A stretch of 64,000 nucleotides of DNA from Hymenolepis diminuta (taxonomy: Eukaryota; Platyhelminthes; Cestoda; Cyclophyllidea; Hymenolepididae): NCBI GenBank assembly GCA_900708905.1, contig CAADRB010000031.1, positions 594,264-658,263 of the forward strand, read 5' to 3'. Below the pieces are notes generated by a model. That model was given only the letters and a program-made list of their open reading frames with translations. It searched no databases and was not told the DNA's origin. A program made the translations under genes and the position numbers. Positions 54,061-64,000 of this stretch are shown piece by piece; position 1 is the first letter of the stretch; every line of letters starts with the position of its first letter.

Positions 54061-55430
54061 AATAAGACTATGATAAAAGCAACTCCCGCATTCACAGAGA
54101 TACGCACTTAATGAGGTCACTTTTTGATGAACCTTGAATAGACAGTTCGCGTTCTCTCTCTCCGCCGGGTCATCACTCTCTTTACTGTTATAATTTCACA
54201 GGTTTGATTACTTGAGATAATTTAATGTTCCCATGTTTTTAGAGAGAAGATATAGTAATTCTGTCATTATAATCTCGTGAGCATACCCTCGTTTTAATAA
54301 ATATTACTCCTGAAAAGAGTTAAGTTATAAAATGGCTACTTCAGTATGAATATAAGGGTTCTTTTAATAGAAAACGTTCATACTTATACTAATAACCACC
54401 ATTCGTGAGCTAATGTCTCTGCATACCTTCCAAATATATGATTTCTTTTTCAACTTTGATTTACGAGGCCTAACTTTGCTTTTAAATGAGAAAATTTCAA
54501 TGATGCCCTATCATTATTACATTTATCTCCATTTATACGACAGTCTCGAATTCCGAATGCTCTCAAGAAAGCTTACATCTGAGTTCCCAAAGCCCCTTTG
54601 CCGATTTCTCTACAAGCTTTGTTTCCACATGAAATCTCAGCCTAATGTAACTTGTTTTGGGAAATCATTTACAGTCTTTTCTTTGTACTGGTCATCAACT
54701 CTCAAGTTAAAGAGAAAAAACGAGCGTTTTAATTACACTTTCAGTTATCTAAATCAAGTTTCTAAACCATATTTTTGATAGAACTTTAGCCTACTTTAGT
54801 CAGATATGCGATTAATGACCATATCAATATTTGCTAATATAAAATAAATAAATTCTGATTATTATTATTTTTACGCACAGAAATACAAGAGAGTTTTATC
54901 ATTTTTAAATGTCGGAAGCAATTGAAATCGGGTATATCATAAATTTTGATATAAAATAAAAATGCACTAGTTATAAACTTCGCATCAACAACGCTTGATA
55001 TCGAAAAGTTCTTTCCAGGTAATCAACCAGTGTTACATGCTGCTTCATTGCACCTCTAAGAGCACCTGAGATCTAGCATCCGAAATCCAAGACAAGCGTA
55101 ATTCGAGGAGTCTGCTTGACAATTGACAGGACGATCAGCAAGTGTGAAGTGATCGTGTTTCATTCAAGATATCAAGATATTAATTTTGAGTGAAGTAATC
55201 AGAAAACTGTCCGCTAAGTGTTATTGAGAATGAGAATGAGAATAAGAATTATTCTGAGAAGAAGGATCCTGAGAAGAATATAAACAGAAAATATAATGAA
55301 TTAAACTAATATTAAGAAGAAAATAAATATGTTAAAATTAATGGAACGCGATTTAAGAATTACTAAAAAAGACAAAAGGGATATAAAAAAGCATTTTTCG
55401 TGCATATGATGGAGCTAATGTGACCCATAC
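54061..55430. other. Spacer left of the NRF-like candidate
   Basis: AT-rich. A 121-codon plus-strand frame at 54413-54778 lacks splice sites and recognisable motifs and is probably chance. A short GAGAAT/GAATGA tandem lies at about 55225-55250. If the NRF-like candidate is real, its membrane acyltransferase part would have to start here or be missing; I could not find it. Confidence 0.4.
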
Positions 55431-55552
55431 TGATTCCAAAGCTTGAACCATTTTTAGTGACACCATGTGTGACTGTAAATTTATTCCACCCTTAAAAGTC
55501 TCGTTAAGTTGATCAATGGAACATGTGGTAAGAGGAATATACATATGTACCG
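55431..55552 (-). CDS. Candidate NRF-like exon (IPLTTCS segment)
   Basis: The open frame reads VHMYIPLTTCSIDQLNETF, resembling the P-x-x-C-S-x-x-D-L segment near the end of NRF domains (usual form CVPSSCSEEDL). Its acceptor (ataccacag) leaves two bases that join in phase to the exon at 55811-55930, whose donor is gtaaga. The downstream donor gtatgg at the low end is plausible. There is no further support; it may be a chance ORF. Confidence 0.25.
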
Positions 55553-55810
55553 CTGTGGTATTAAAACTTCCTCGTCAGCTATAAAAGAAGTATTGAATTT
55601 GATGCAATCCATTTCACATTCAGTGATGAAAAAAGGCATCTGAATTTTCAAATTAAGCGAGTCTCTAAACCACTGTGAATTCTTCAGTATTCTTCTTATC
55701 AGATATGGAAATGATCGTTACTATTTAAATACAAGAACAAAATTTATATTATTTGGAATATGCTTGGCTATTCTGGATCTAATACGATCTCTAACATATG
55801 ATCCTCTTAC

Positions 55811-55930
55811 GAAAATTCTTAAAAAGTTTAAGTTGCTTTGTATCGTTTCCAGACAAACATTTAGTATCATCATCATCAAAGTCATTGCGCCTCGATGGCA
55901 TACCGATCGGACCCCATATCTGCATAAAAG
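55811..55930 (-). CDS. Candidate NRF-like exon
   Basis: A 120-nt segment with a pyrimidine-rich acceptor (tgatctcag), a strong donor (gtaaga) and phase 1 at both ends. It encodes FMQIWGPIGMPSRRNDF, an acidic run DDDD and TKCLS. The open frame extends upstream past the acceptor through a hydrophobic stretch. The family assignment rests only on its neighbours. Confidence 0.25.
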
Positions 55931-58900
55931 CTGAGATCAAAAGATGAATAGCAGAAACTATGTAGAAGGGAAGGACAATTAGATACCTTGCTTCTGGCTC
56001 CGTAGATGTGTAAGGCAATATGTAGCCATTACCTTCTTATAATTATCGATTAACTACCAGTATTTACTATAAAACTAGATGGGAGTTGGTTGAAGGACCT
56101 CATTAATACAACGAAAAAGGTTTGTAACAAGTCACGGGAAATATGACAACAGGGGTATTCGTAATCCAAATCAAATATGTTAGCAAAGGTATCCGAAGTC
56201 CAATTGGAGTCAGCATTAAGACTATGTGGTATCTGGGCCCTTATTGTCGGTCCGTGTGATGAAATCGCTTTGAGACACGGAGTTTGGAGCATGATTAGCT
56301 TTCCCTGTAACGTCAAGTTTGCGTTGTTTTTCTATCTAAACGGTTGCAATTGACTCCATGTAATAAAATTCGATCAAGATAAAATGTGTCCTTTTAAGGG
56401 TCTTCGAGTTTTTGTGCGCAGTACCCGATGCGCTAAAAATGATGATCCAAGGTGATTGCCGGGAAGCGTTTCCCTTCAAAAATCTGAGAATTAGATTTTA
56501 TATCTACGCTTTACACTTACATAAAAATGTATTGATAGCTTTTAAGAAGTTTCCTAAAATACGAAAAAAATTAGCGCCTTTATCTGAGCGACATCCAACG
56601 AGCCCCGCTCTTTTTAAAATACCTCAGCTAGTATTAAGCAGCTGCTCTTGTAAATAACTGATCTAGATGACAACGTAGCTGGTAAATTTAATCAATTGGG
56701 CAAAAAGCGCTGGTGAATATACCGATATGAACTTATCGAGGAACCTTGGGGTTGAATTCTGAAATTTGGAACTCGAAAATATAACGCAGTGATTTATAGC
56801 TATGAAGTTATTGATGAACAACTAAATCAAATGGGAATGCAAATAATAACTTCTTCGACATCCTGTCTATTATTCTTAGCTTCTTTTTTTCATTTATTGG
56901 GAAATTTTACAGGATCTCGTGTTTAAATAACTTTCTATATTCTTATATTGTATTGTGTTTTGGTAGGTTTATGAGTTTTATTAACACTAATATCTGCTTA
57001 TTCAGTGATACGGATGTCTTTCTGACAAGATTTTCAAATATGATGTCAAGCAATTCATTTATTAGTCATTATAATGTTTAATTAATTAAATTACTTTCTT
57101 TGGATTATGAAAACTAAACTAAAAATTGCCGATTAATTCTTTATAGATTATAATTTCATTATTTGATTGATTATCATGCTTTTAGCGTAACTTGCAATTT
57201 TGATCTTACGAAAGACCTTGAATTCAGAGATCATAAAAGCATTACCAGGTAAATAAAAAACAATGCCAAATGGCATAATAGAGATGGTGCAGTTTAAACA
57301 ATATAATTTAATTTTGAGTTTATGAAACAATTGCGAAAAAAACTCACAGCAAATTATGAGTTTACTCTGTAAAGACTCCGATATTTTGTAACCGTTTTAA
57401 TACACATGTATTAGCTACACAAAGGAAATAAGACCCAAGAAGCCATTGATAGGATAAAAACTTTCCCTGATAATTACAAAACGGTCACAGGTTAATGAAA
57501 GAATATAATGTAAACGAGGTGAAGGCCAACGCATCTAGGTATGCACCTGCACTTGAACTACCCAAGATAGTTCCATGATTCATGAGACACTTAATCATCA
57601 TTGGTTAAGTATAATAATAGGCGCCATTGACAGTGAGATATTTGAATTATTTCAGAGGAAAAGTTTGTTGCTACAACTATGTTAATCTTCAGTTGTTAAG
57701 AACTCATTACAACCGAATAAAATTGTCCTTTTGAGGTAAGGTACCTGTGATAACTCTTTTATTGGAAAAAATCATTTGTCATCTCTTATTACCAAAATAA
57801 TATATCCTCGTCTTCTTAATGGTCAGAAAGCAATTGACTAGGTGATTGCAATTAAGTAAGAGTTTATTTTTAGATAAAATAAAGAAATTTTCGGAATTAA
57901 GATGTGCGCCGTTCAAAGTATTAATTTACTCTTACATTCCAGTTTCTTTTTGATAATTAATTAACTACAGTTATTCAAAAGAATGAATGAAACTAAGACG
58001 AAGTAACAGCAGGAAATTAAAACCTTCACCTTAAATCTTGCATGTAATATTAAAAGAATGCGCTGCAAAGTCGCAATTTTAGAACTGAATTTAAGGTGAA
58101 TTGACTGTAAGGACCATTTTGGCGATCCCTGGAAGGGAGAAAACGGATAAAATTGCCCAAAATTAAGTATTGGAGTACCTGAAATTGTACACATTTATTT
58201 AGTATATCACACAGAGGAAAGTGAAAATTCATGATTTTAATTTCGGAACGGGTGATTTTTACATATCTGGAATTGAGATTGATTCGTCTTCATAGTATCT
58301 TCGAAGCCTAGCGATGAAGGTGCTTGAGTATCAAGTACAAACGTTTGTAGTGGAAGAGGTCTGCATTTTTTTAATATTTTCAATTATCCGCGTTTTTCAA
58401 GTCACTTCATATTTCACCTTCTGCAAACAATATATATCCGAAAATATGACCGTGTCTAGATGTTGCTTGGTGGTGTCACTTCTATCTTTATTACTAGAGA
58501 AGCGTTAGTTAGTATCAGCAAAGAGTAAAGTGCAAATAAATTAATCCAACTCAACTTAGAAAACTCAGTAATTTGCAGATTTTAAACAGGAAATAGGGGA
58601 GATCAGTCTTCTATATACAAATGCCAAAATTCATCCCCTATTGCAGTAGGGAATTCGTTTTTCTTATCTCAATTTTATCTTTTATTGTTAAAATTCAGGG
58701 AAAAACCAAAATAATTACAAATAATAATTGGGAAAAGGTCTAATGAGAGTTAAAGTGGAGGGAGGTGGAAATGATAGTGGAAAAAGTTGCGGCATTTTAA
58801 TTATTTTTTTTTGGATCCAGGCTGTGCAATATCTACTTGAAGGTTATTAAACGGCTTCACGATCAGAAATTCAAATTCTATCATTTGTCTCCTGTATTGG

Positions 58901-59474
58901 TGAGCAAATGTTTATCCACGATGTTCAATGCTTATTGACCGGTTAAATAATTGCAACAGTTTCTATTAATCTTATCTCGTTTATCTTTTTTAATATTCCT
59001 TTTTCAATCTTATCTACCTGTTTATCCCTGTAAGGAGATATGTTTATGCGAATTATAGTGATATAACCAAACCATCCAATTAAATCAATCGGTCCACAAT
59101 CTCTGAACATCTTGAAAATGCCATTATTAAGAAATCCAATGTTGAAAAGTTTGAATACTGGGATATAATAAAGTGAATTATAACTCATGAGAGAAAGTGG
59201 ACAACTCGATGTGTCTAGAATTGAAAAAGTAGGATTTTTCACGCCCTGACATTTTACTTTTGTAATTCATTGAACTGTCTTGCTATTTCAAGTATAAATA
59301 TTTTAATTTTTAGTCATTCGTTATAAAATAATAATTTTAGATTACAAGTAATAATAAGCTCGGATCTTAATTGAATATGATTAGGGATTTATAAAAATCA
59401 AACCGATAATAATACTTTTAGCAGGACTTATTATAATTGAATTTAGAAGCTTACCAAACTTATCACATCATCAC
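55931..59474. other. Region between NRF-like candidate exons
   Basis: Mostly AT-rich with no sure gene. Two minus-strand open frames deserve mention: 56050-56316 (88 codons, GC-richer, containing SNWTSDTFANIFDLDYEYPCC) and 58943-59242 (99 codons, possible phase-0 acceptor tgtcag and donor gtagat). Either could be a further exon of the NRF-like candidate or chance. Confidence 0.25.
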
Positions 59475-59669
59475 TTGTAAGAATATTCTTGAAGAGCCTG
59501 AAAGTAGTTCCTCGCATTTTTGCACTGATTAGTAAGTGTGTTATTTACTTCGGTGTCTTTGAACATTTTCCAAATCATCTGACCGAAATCAAGATAACCG
59601 AATATACCAACACTTGCTGAATCAAAAATACGTAGTAGATTTGTTATTCCTAATGCCTTCTGAACCTGA
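59475..59669 (-). CDS. Candidate NRF-like exon (extracellular N-terminal domain)
   Basis: A 195-nt exon with a pyrimidine-rich acceptor (tttcttctaatcag) and a weaker donor (gtgatg), within a 126-codon open frame (59471-59851). It encodes LLRIFDSASVGIFGYLDFGQ and later NQCKNARNYFQAL. NRF domains have a conserved W/L-A-L-x-x-x-D-S-x-G-K...G-x-L-x-G block followed by a cysteine; the L-R-I-F-D-S...G-Y-L-x-F-G-Q string fits, but the usual K-x-P-x-G is replaced by S-V-G-I-F-G. It joins in phase (AG|T) to the edge exon at 63944-64000, which supplies the expected upstream DQC motif. NRF-type proteins are multi-pass membrane acyltransferases of invertebrates. Confidence is limited because the rest of the gene is not visible. 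Confidence 0.35.
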
Positions 59670-62600
59670 CTGATTAGAAGAAACGTCTGATATTGTTCCA
59701 CCCATAAAGTACGCCAAGCTAAAGTTTTATGGGGAAATGATAGTAAACAGGTAATGGAATTGTTTTCTTTTACCCGTTCAGCATAATTTTGAGTTGGCGT
59801 ATAAGAGTGATTTAAACAGAAGATTGCTTCATCGATGATAATCAGAGTCAACTATAATTTTTACTTCCGACAGTTATGTAGTGTTTACTATAATTAACTC
59901 AGTAGAAAATGATATGAATTAAAATCTCTAATTTGGCACTGCAAACATTCAGCGTACGAAAACAGGCAACCCAATTTATTCCTAATTTTACATAGCAACG
60001 GAGTACCTTTCATTAAGAGAAATTTCCAAACCCTTTGATTTGTTAGAAATGAAATTTTGGATTGATGGAAATCTTCAATACAGCCCCATTTGAAGAACAA
60101 ATTTTTCATTATTTAAAGGCGTAGCGTTTCTCCGACAGAAAGAAACGATTATATATATCACTCGACCTTTCTATTCTTTGACACAAATTTTATCCTCTTA
60201 ATGTACCTATTGTACAGTATGAGCTGCCTACAACAGCGTTACCGCATTATATTTATATTTAGAAAATGTAAATAAATTCATATTAAAGTTTCAACATTAA
60301 CTGCTTCAGAGAGCAAATGTTTTAATTATAGGAGCCGATTAATTTGAACTAAATTTAGGCAATTTTGAATTCATTAGTTTCAAGAAAATACAATATGCTA
60401 CTATTTTGTTTAAAGTAGAAAGTGTCATTAGGGGAATATTTGAAGGCCTTTCACCTATTAGGGTCTCGCACTACTTTCGATAAATAATTAATAACAGTAC
60501 CATATTCACCTACGGTATTTTAAAATTTATTTCCACATTATTTATAAAATTTCAAAAAGCTTTTAAATACAATTGTCTCTTTAATTACCAGATTAATCCT
60601 AATGTTTATACATTTATGCCCAAGTCGTATATTAATACGAATTTTAAATAATAATATTGACTGATAAAGTTGGTTAAACAGATTGTTTTTAAAATAACAT
60701 TAAACAAGTCAAAATATCATTTAGTACATTCACAATTGTACTATTAAGAGAGTAGTTTGGAGATCTATGTAAAAGCGTGGGTTAAATTGTTCCTTTAATA
60801 AAGTTGATTTTGTCCTGATTGCTCCCTTTTTTAAGTAACTGAAATTAAATCTGTAGATCACGTCTTCGTAACCTCACTTGACCTAGGTATTTATTCTGAT
60901 GCCAGTATTTAGTTAAGCTTTATGTGCTTAAATTTCCAGCAGTTAATCCGACTTAGATATATCACTTTTTCTCTTTCTACCTCCACTACAAACATCTCTC
61001 TCTCATTCTGCTAACTCGTTTTGTGGTAAATAATGTTTGTTGTTAAAAGCCGTAATGAGAGATTAAATGCATTTTTGTGGTTGTAATAAAACTTTGATTT
61101 TCTTCAAAATTTAGACCTAAATTGATAGAACTTTCACAAATTTTATTTGCGTTTAATAATAACCTGTGTTGCAACTTTAAGATAATTTGTGTCGGTACCT
61201 GATATTGGCTAGATCAACGATTCCCTCCTATACGTCTCTAAATATGAATTCAAGCAGCCAGTTTATATGCTCAGACAGACCATGGATAATATTCTGCTAA
61301 ATTCAATTCGTTTAGTTACTTATTGCAGCTAATGCGTGATGAGACAAAGTAATCATTTGTTAAATAGTCACTAAGCTATTTATATTATGATTTCTCCAAA
61401 ATTAACTGAATTTGTTGAGATTGTAGTTCGAAATAATGACATATTGACAAGCTACCCCATATAATGAAATATGTTACAAGGACAGGACGGAAATGGTAGG
61501 GGCAAAATTACTAATATAAATTTAAAAGATAACATATCCATTCCATTTACTGATTAAAATTCCACTTAGTTTTGTTTAAACTTTTAGAAATTTAGGAATA
61601 TTCATCTGAGCATCTAGCTGAGTGAGCTCGATCTAACGGGCTTGCATCCCTACAACGGCAATAACTTGAAGAACTAAATTGCGCCAGCGGATGAACTAGC
61701 AAAAATCAACATGTTCTAAGCTGACCTTGTTTGTAGTAGTTCATGGAGGCAGAAGAGAAACTTTCGAGTCAGGTAGGATCCGATTCTACGATGACAAAAC
61801 ACTTGAAGACTTGTTTGAGCCATGTCAAGACTCTGTCAAAAAGACCCTGAGTCATGGTTACTGGAATTTGGATGTGATGGATGAATCGAGTATGATGAAT
61901 TAAATAAATGTTGGTGCATGGGAAGGCAATGCAGTTTTCCAACGCGCTCTCTCGGTCTCTATTAACTGATACTCAAGAAAGATCTACTTTTGAGATCAAA
62001 AATGAACTGAGTCAACAGAACTGGAAGTCAAGAATTTGGAAAAACCTTATTTCATCCAACCTACAGAAAAATCAAACCATCTATTTTCTCAATTTTAATG
62101 TTGGGGCTTATCATATAATATCATCACCTTCATTACTGAAAATTCACATGATATGATTTTATGTGATTTCGCTGTTTTTTTCTCACAAAATTTCTAAAGG
62201 CTTTATACAAATATTCCATATATTATAATACCGAGTCGCCTCTATCAAATCTCAATAAATACAGATTCGAAGGTACCCATTTTCGGTCGATGAGATTCCA
62301 ATATCATTTCGAGCATTATATAAATTTCCTCATGGAAGTGGTCTTTAATTTTGTAAGCTCTACTTAGCTTGTATACCATTTAGATCTCCTTTTTTTAAGT
62401 ATCTTAATATGCAAGGAGTTAGTGAAGAAAATAAGGGAGTTGATCTCACGAAATGCTAGCCGATCACACATCTGACACCGTGTTATGGGATGCGGAATTT
62501 TATTGATAAGTCGTTGATGTCTTTAATGTTGATCATCAAAACGATAAAACTATATGAATCTTTATAGAAATTAAAAGTACTAGCCGCAAAATGTTTACAT

Positions 62601-63943
62601 CAGGGGAAATGTAAACAATTAGAATAAATTTACTTCAGTTCCTTTCATTCATTTTTTTTCTTCTCTCTCATTAACTCATCCCAATTTATATTGCCGATTC
62701 AATTAATACGTCTTAAGCTGGCAAAAGCATTAGCTGGTGTCAAAAAGGAAAGCAATTAGTTCAGATTTGATCTTGATAAGATGAAAAAGAGATGAGGACC
62801 AAATGGACAGACTCATAAAATGGTCTTTTTTCAGCTCAGAAAAATCCTATTACTGCTTTTATGTCAGGCGAAATCAGATAAATCTCAAATTAATAATTTT
62901 AATAAGAATAGGATATTGATGATGGTGGAAAATTTTTGAAAATGAAAGCATGCAAACTAAAATTGTTTATATTCCAACCTCGTAAATTTTGCGTATTTAA
63001 TGAAAAAACTCTAGATTTTAATTATTAATTGATAAGAAGAAACTGGCTTGAACTGGCAGAATATTTCAATAAGATTGAATATTTTACCATAACAGCTTTA
63101 TTTAAAATATATGCCCTTTTTATATCGGCATATCTTTGATGATCATGAATAAAGGAAATGAAGGATGTCTCATTCCCATTGCCTTATCACCCATTGGACG
63201 AAAAAGCGGAATGAAGAGGCATGACCGAACCTTCCTGAATAAATGAAATCAGTCAACAGGCACTGGATATCGTAGACAAGAATTTGCTGTAATCCAGGTG
63301 AAAAATCATGAAATTTGAATTTCGGAACGTGAGCAACCCATTAGTAAATATTGTACAATAATAATCAGATGATGTAAGACTTTTTGATACTCTCTCAGAA
63401 TCGTCTTGATTCTCTCCCCAATATCATTAATCAGACTTTCCATTAACCAATTTCAGTTGCTTCTCACAAATGAGAATAACTTTTTTAAGCAAATTAAGTT
63501 TAACTTTGTATGATCTTTTAATACCTCATATTTAAAGTGATAAATTTGCACGGTTTTCTCCCCTAAACATCAGTGAGCTGTCACATGCAGGCGTATATAA
63601 ATATATATACATATTCCACTAATATGCATAATATTGAAAATTAAAATTTATTTATTATGGCTATGAACCATGCACCTTGTTGGATAAAAGAATGCTATAA
63701 TTTCAGTCTTGAGGCTGAAGGATAAATCCCTGTGCATTTTCCAGAATTACCTTTTATTCGCGTTCTCCACGATAATACCTCAGTTTTTCCGCCCACGAAG
63801 TTGGAGCGACCTCATTTATGTCCCCATGACGCATAATCCCTGTCTATCATGTCTAAACGCGTCCACCGATTTCCCCTCTTTTCTGTAACCGCCTCGCTTC
63901 ACATAAAAAGTACATCTGCGCTCATACTCTGGCGTGGCCTTAC
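59670..63943. other. AT-rich region, possible long intron
   Basis: No gene with splice support. If the NRF-like join is right this is a 4.3 kb intron. It contains an isolated 71-codon minus frame (59894-60109) and, on the plus strand, the small frames near 61743-62156. Confidence 0.4.
61743..61850 (+). other. Small open frame with coding-like composition
   Basis: Thirty-five residues plus stop starting MEAEEKLSSQ, in a GC-richer patch (about 61620-61880) followed by AATAAA near 61903. A gtagga directly after SSQ could be a donor. No recognised domain; it may be a retroposed relic or a chance frame. A second frame (61908-62156) follows in the same orientation. Confidence 0.15.
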
Positions 63944-64000
63944 CTAAGTGACTCATATAAAGCTACTCTTGTTTTTCCAGACAACACACACTGGTCAGTG
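63944..64000 (-). CDS. Candidate partial exon at the right edge (NRF-like)
   Basis: From the edge leftward one frame stays open for 57 nt and ends at a strong donor (cttag|gtaagg), giving TDQCVLSGKTRVALYESL. The other two frames hit stops. A C-x(10-14)-L-x-x-L pattern after an acidic-Q-C start is how NRF domains begin (V-S-x-Q-C). The phase (two bases, AG) fits the acceptor of 59475-59669. The exon is cut by the window edge, so its start is unknown. Confidence 0.35.

Noticed and set aside
54413..54778. 121-codon plus-strand open frame
   Set aside because: Phe/Leu/Tyr-rich, as expected from AT-rich noncoding DNA, with no motif and no start or splice context.
1..64000. CRISPR arrays, rRNA or tRNA genes, bacterial operons
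   Set aside because: No regularly spaced identical repeats and no rRNA-like blocks or convincing tRNA B-box and acceptor pairing were seen by eye; gene structure is that of an intron-rich animal.

Overview
The window is AT-rich nuclear DNA from an invertebrate animal. Genes are split by spliceosomal GT-AG introns, one protein is a large secreted EMI/EGF mosaic, and there are no bacterial signals such as operons or ribosome binding sites. The combination of very short introns (about 70 bases) and multi-kilobase introns, AT-rich spacers and few repeats suggests a parasitic flatworm (tapeworm or fluke). That is inference, since no single sequence proves the clade. Two runs of N (12062-12157 and 30645-30684) are assembly gaps.

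Layout from the left: (1) a minus-strand first coding exon running off the left edge (1-192); (2) a 3.2 kb spacer with two diverged copies of a ~150 bp repeat; (3) a five-exon plus-strand gene for a small protein with two RRM-type RNA-binding domains and a basic tail (3382-5363); (4) a 2.9 kb spacer; (5) a six-exon plus-strand gene for translation initiation factor eIF3 subunit G (8289-11888), one intron of which appears to be GC-AG; (6) convergent to it, a 41 kb, 30-exon minus-strand gene (53787 down to 12630) for a secreted EMI plus multiple-EGF protein of the MEGF6 type. I resolved it exon by exon: the 30 exons sum to 4881 nt, exactly 1627 codons, with every junction in phase. Its introns hold repeats, a strong G-quadruplex motif and AT-rich hairpins. 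(7) From about 54 kb to the right edge there is no certain gene, but four minus-strand candidate exons look like the extracellular domain of a nose-resistant-to-fluoxetine (NRF) type membrane protein entering from beyond the right edge.

The genes do not form a pathway. eIF3G (40S recruitment of mRNA) and the RRM protein are housekeeping-type RNA genes. The EMI/EGF protein is a probable matrix or cell-surface factor. The most useful results are the full MEGF6-like gene model with its linker microexons and an unusual cysteine-free insertion, the GC-AG intron in eIF3G, and the candidate NRF gene.
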